From NCBI GenBank assembly GCA_900553315.1, contig USCW01000087.1, positions 1 to 6,900 of the forward strand: a stretch of DNA of 6,900 nt. The letters run 5' to 3'. Source of the DNA: an uncultured Eubacteriales bacterium. Lineage in GTDB: Bacteria > Bacillota > Clostridia > Christensenellales > Aristaeellaceae. The notes below the pieces were generated by a model that worked only from the letters and a program-made list of their open reading frames with translations, did not search any database and was not told where the DNA came from. Positions 5,590 through 6,900 of the stretch are shown here, piece by piece; position 1 is the first letter of the stretch; every line of letters starts with the position of its first letter. A program made the position numbers and the translations under genes.

Positions 5590-6660
5590 TTGGCGTCGTT
5601 TATTTTTACCCTTTTGGCGATTGCAGCCGCGTTGGCTGCGGGCGTTGCGGCAGGCTACATGTATCGCAAGAACGTGCAGGAAAAGAAAATCGGGCGCACC
5701 GAGGAATATGCCCGTAATCTGCTGGACGACGCGCAGCGCCGTGCGGAGGAGAAGAAGAAGGAAAGCATCCTCGAAGCGAAGGAAGAGGTCATCCGCCTCA
5801 AGAACGAGCTGGATCGCGAGATTCGCGACCGCCGCGCCGAGGTGCAGCGCAGCGAGCGCCGCGTGACCCAGCGCGAGGAAACCCTTGACAAAAAAGCGGA
5901 TAACCTCGACGCGCGCGAGACCGGCTTGGAGCGCAAGCAGAACGAGCTGGATCGCCTGACCGCCGAGGCGCAGGAGTACAGCGTCCGCCAGAAGACCGCC
6001 GCCGAGGAGGCCGAGAAGACCGCCAAGGACATGGAAGAAAAGAGCCGCGCCGAGCTGGAGCGCGTCGCGAAGATGACGCAGGACGAGGCGCGCGACATGA
6101 TCGTGCAGCGCATCCAGAAGGAAGCCTACCACGACGCGGGCGTGATGGTGCGCGAAATCGAGCAGACCGCGAAGGACGAGGCCGAAAAGAAGGCGCGCAA
6201 CATCGTCGCGATGGCGATTCAGCGCTGCGCCAGCGACCACGTGGCGGAGACCACGGTTTCCGTCGTGTCGCTGCCGAACGAGGACATGAAGGGCCGCATC
6301 ATCGGCCGCGAGGGCCGCAACATCCGCACGCTGGAAACCGCGACGGGCGTGGATCTGATTATCGACGATACGCCGGAGGCCGTGATCGTCTCCGCGTTTG
6401 ACCCGATTCGCCGCGAGGTTGCGCGAATCGCGCTGGAAAAGCTGATCGCCGACGGGCGCATCCATCCGGCGCGCATCGAGGAAATGGTTGAAAAGGCTAA
6501 GCGCGAGGTTGACAACCAGATTCGCGAGGCCGGTGAGCAGGCCATCTTTGAAACGAACATGCACGGCATCCACCACGAGCTGGTCAAGCTGCTCGGCCGC
6601 ATGCGCTATCGCACGAGCTACGGTCAGAATGTGCTTCAGCACAGCATCGAGCCGGTCTGA
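5590..6660 (+). CDS. rny: Ribonuclease Y, N-terminal part, broken inside the HD domain
   Basis: Rny is a membrane-anchored endoribonuclease that begins bulk mRNA decay in many Bacillota. This frame encodes 356 aa: a membrane helix (about 3-24), a Lys/Arg-rich boundary (26-36), a long charged coiled coil (about 36-200), a KH RNA-binding domain with GRIIGREGRNI (235-245), and the beginning of the HD domain through TSYGQNVLQHSIE (342-354), with metal-ligand His351. It then reads Pro-Val-stop. Intact Rny is about 520 aa. The remainder continues in another frame from 6654, and the usual five residues between HSIE and GLM (VAHLA in B. subtilis) are missing. Thirteen bases therefore seem lost, by mutation or sequence error. 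The start is TTG at 5590: an in-frame TGA at 5581-5583 excludes anything longer, and AGGAG (5574-5578) lies 11 bases upstream. The next Met (residue 24) would delete the membrane helix. Transcription may come by read-through from the promoter at 5281. Confidence 0.88.
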   Translation: MASFIFTLLAIAAALAAGVAAGYMYRKNVQEKKIGRTEEYARNLLDDAQRRAEEKKKESILEAKEEVIRLKNELDREIRDRRAEVQRSERRVTQREETLDKKADNLDARETGLERKQNELDRLTAEAQEYSVRQKTAAEEAEKTAKDMEEKSRAELERVAKMTQDEARDMIVQRIQKEAYHDAGVMVREIEQTAKDEAEKKARNIVAMAIQRCASDHVAETTVSVVSLPNEDMKGRIIGREGRNIRTLETATGVDLIIDDTPEAVIVSAFDPIRREVARIALEKLIADGRIHPARIEEMVEKAKREVDNQIREAGEQAIFETNMHGIHHELVKLLGRMRYRTSYGQNVLQHSIEPV

Positions 6661-6900
6661 TGGCGGCGGAGCTGGGCGCGGATGTGCAGCTCGCCAAGCG
6701 CGCGGGTCTGCTCCACGATATCGGCAAGGCCGTCGATCACGAGATGGAGGGCACGCACGTCGAGCTGGGCGTTGAAATGGCCAAGCGCTACCACGAGTCC
6801 CCCGAGGTCATCCACTGCATCGCGGCGCACCACAACGATATCGAGCCGCAGACCGTCGAGGCCGTGCTCATTCAGGCGGCCGACGCGATTTCCGCGGCTC
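6660..6900 (+). CDS. rny: Ribonuclease Y, C-terminal HD-domain part (frame-shifted, cut by window edge)
   Basis: From 6654 a second frame reads GLMAAELGADVQLAKRAGLL and continues to the window end without a stop. It is the direct continuation of Rny. It holds the HD motif LLHDIGKA (His and Asp codons at 6714-6719), the EGTHVELG segment, the paired histidines AAHH (6828-6833) and the QAADAISAA segment (near 6870-6899). The first in-frame ATG, 6660-6662, overlaps the preceding TGA as TGATG, so translation could restart by coupling and give a separate HD-domain protein. No good ribosome site precedes it (GAGCCGG only). The first metal-ligand His of the HD domain stays in the upstream product, so neither product alone would carry a full active site. 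The most economical reading is a frameshifted gene or a sequence error rather than a designed split. The true C-terminus lies beyond the edge. Confidence 0.8.
   Translation, partial: MAAELGADVQLAKRAGLLHDIGKAVDHEMEGTHVELGVEMAKRYHESPEVIHCIAAHHNDIEPQTVEAVLIQAADAISAA

Noticed and set aside
5557..6642. 361-codon minus-strand frame opposite rny
   Set aside because: Antisense shadow of the charged coiled-coil coding sequence; no family resemblance and no ribosome site.
6640..6665. Programmed ribosomal frameshifting in rny
   Set aside because: Conserved residues are physically missing at the junction, which needs a 13-base loss; no slippery heptamer is visible. A deletion or sequence error explains it better.

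Overview
The window looks like chromosomal housekeeping DNA from a moderately GC-rich (by eye, near 60% in genes) member of the Bacillota, probably an uncultured Clostridia-type organism. The evidence is ribonuclease Y, a LytR-CpsA-Psr (LCP) wall protein, glutamate racemase, strong GGAGG ribosome binding sites, and promoters with TG-extended -10 boxes. The lineage below phylum is inference. There are no tRNA or rRNA genes, insertion sequences or CRISPR arrays.

Layout: (1) 1-61, a long GC-rich hairpin just past the end of the first gene. (2) 62-991, minus strand, a secreted LCP-family protein. (3) 992-1215, a divergent promoter region. (4) 1216-2046, plus strand, a TlyA-family rRNA 2'-O-methyltransferase, followed 46 bases later by (5) murI, glutamate racemase, 2093-2878, probably the same transcript. 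(6) 2879-3090, an intergenic region with inverted repeats, a probable terminator, a probable promoter and a leader hairpin. (7) 3091-5181, an EF-G-like translational GTPase of the non-canonical paralogue type, followed by a textbook terminator. (8) 5182-5589, about 400 bases without a convincing protein gene. It holds a near-consensus promoter and a candidate structured RNA of about 215 nt, whose rod-like fold with a central bubble resembles 6S RNA. (9) 5590-6900, rny (ribonuclease Y), running off the right edge and broken by an apparent 13-base deletion at about 6652.

The genes share broad themes rather than one pathway: cell wall (LCP protein and MurI), ribosome or translation (TlyA and the EF-G paralogue), and RNA turnover (Rny). 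The two points most worth following are the structured RNA before rny and the break inside the Rny HD domain, which leaves a TGATG stop/start overlap. No new multi-gene system is evident.
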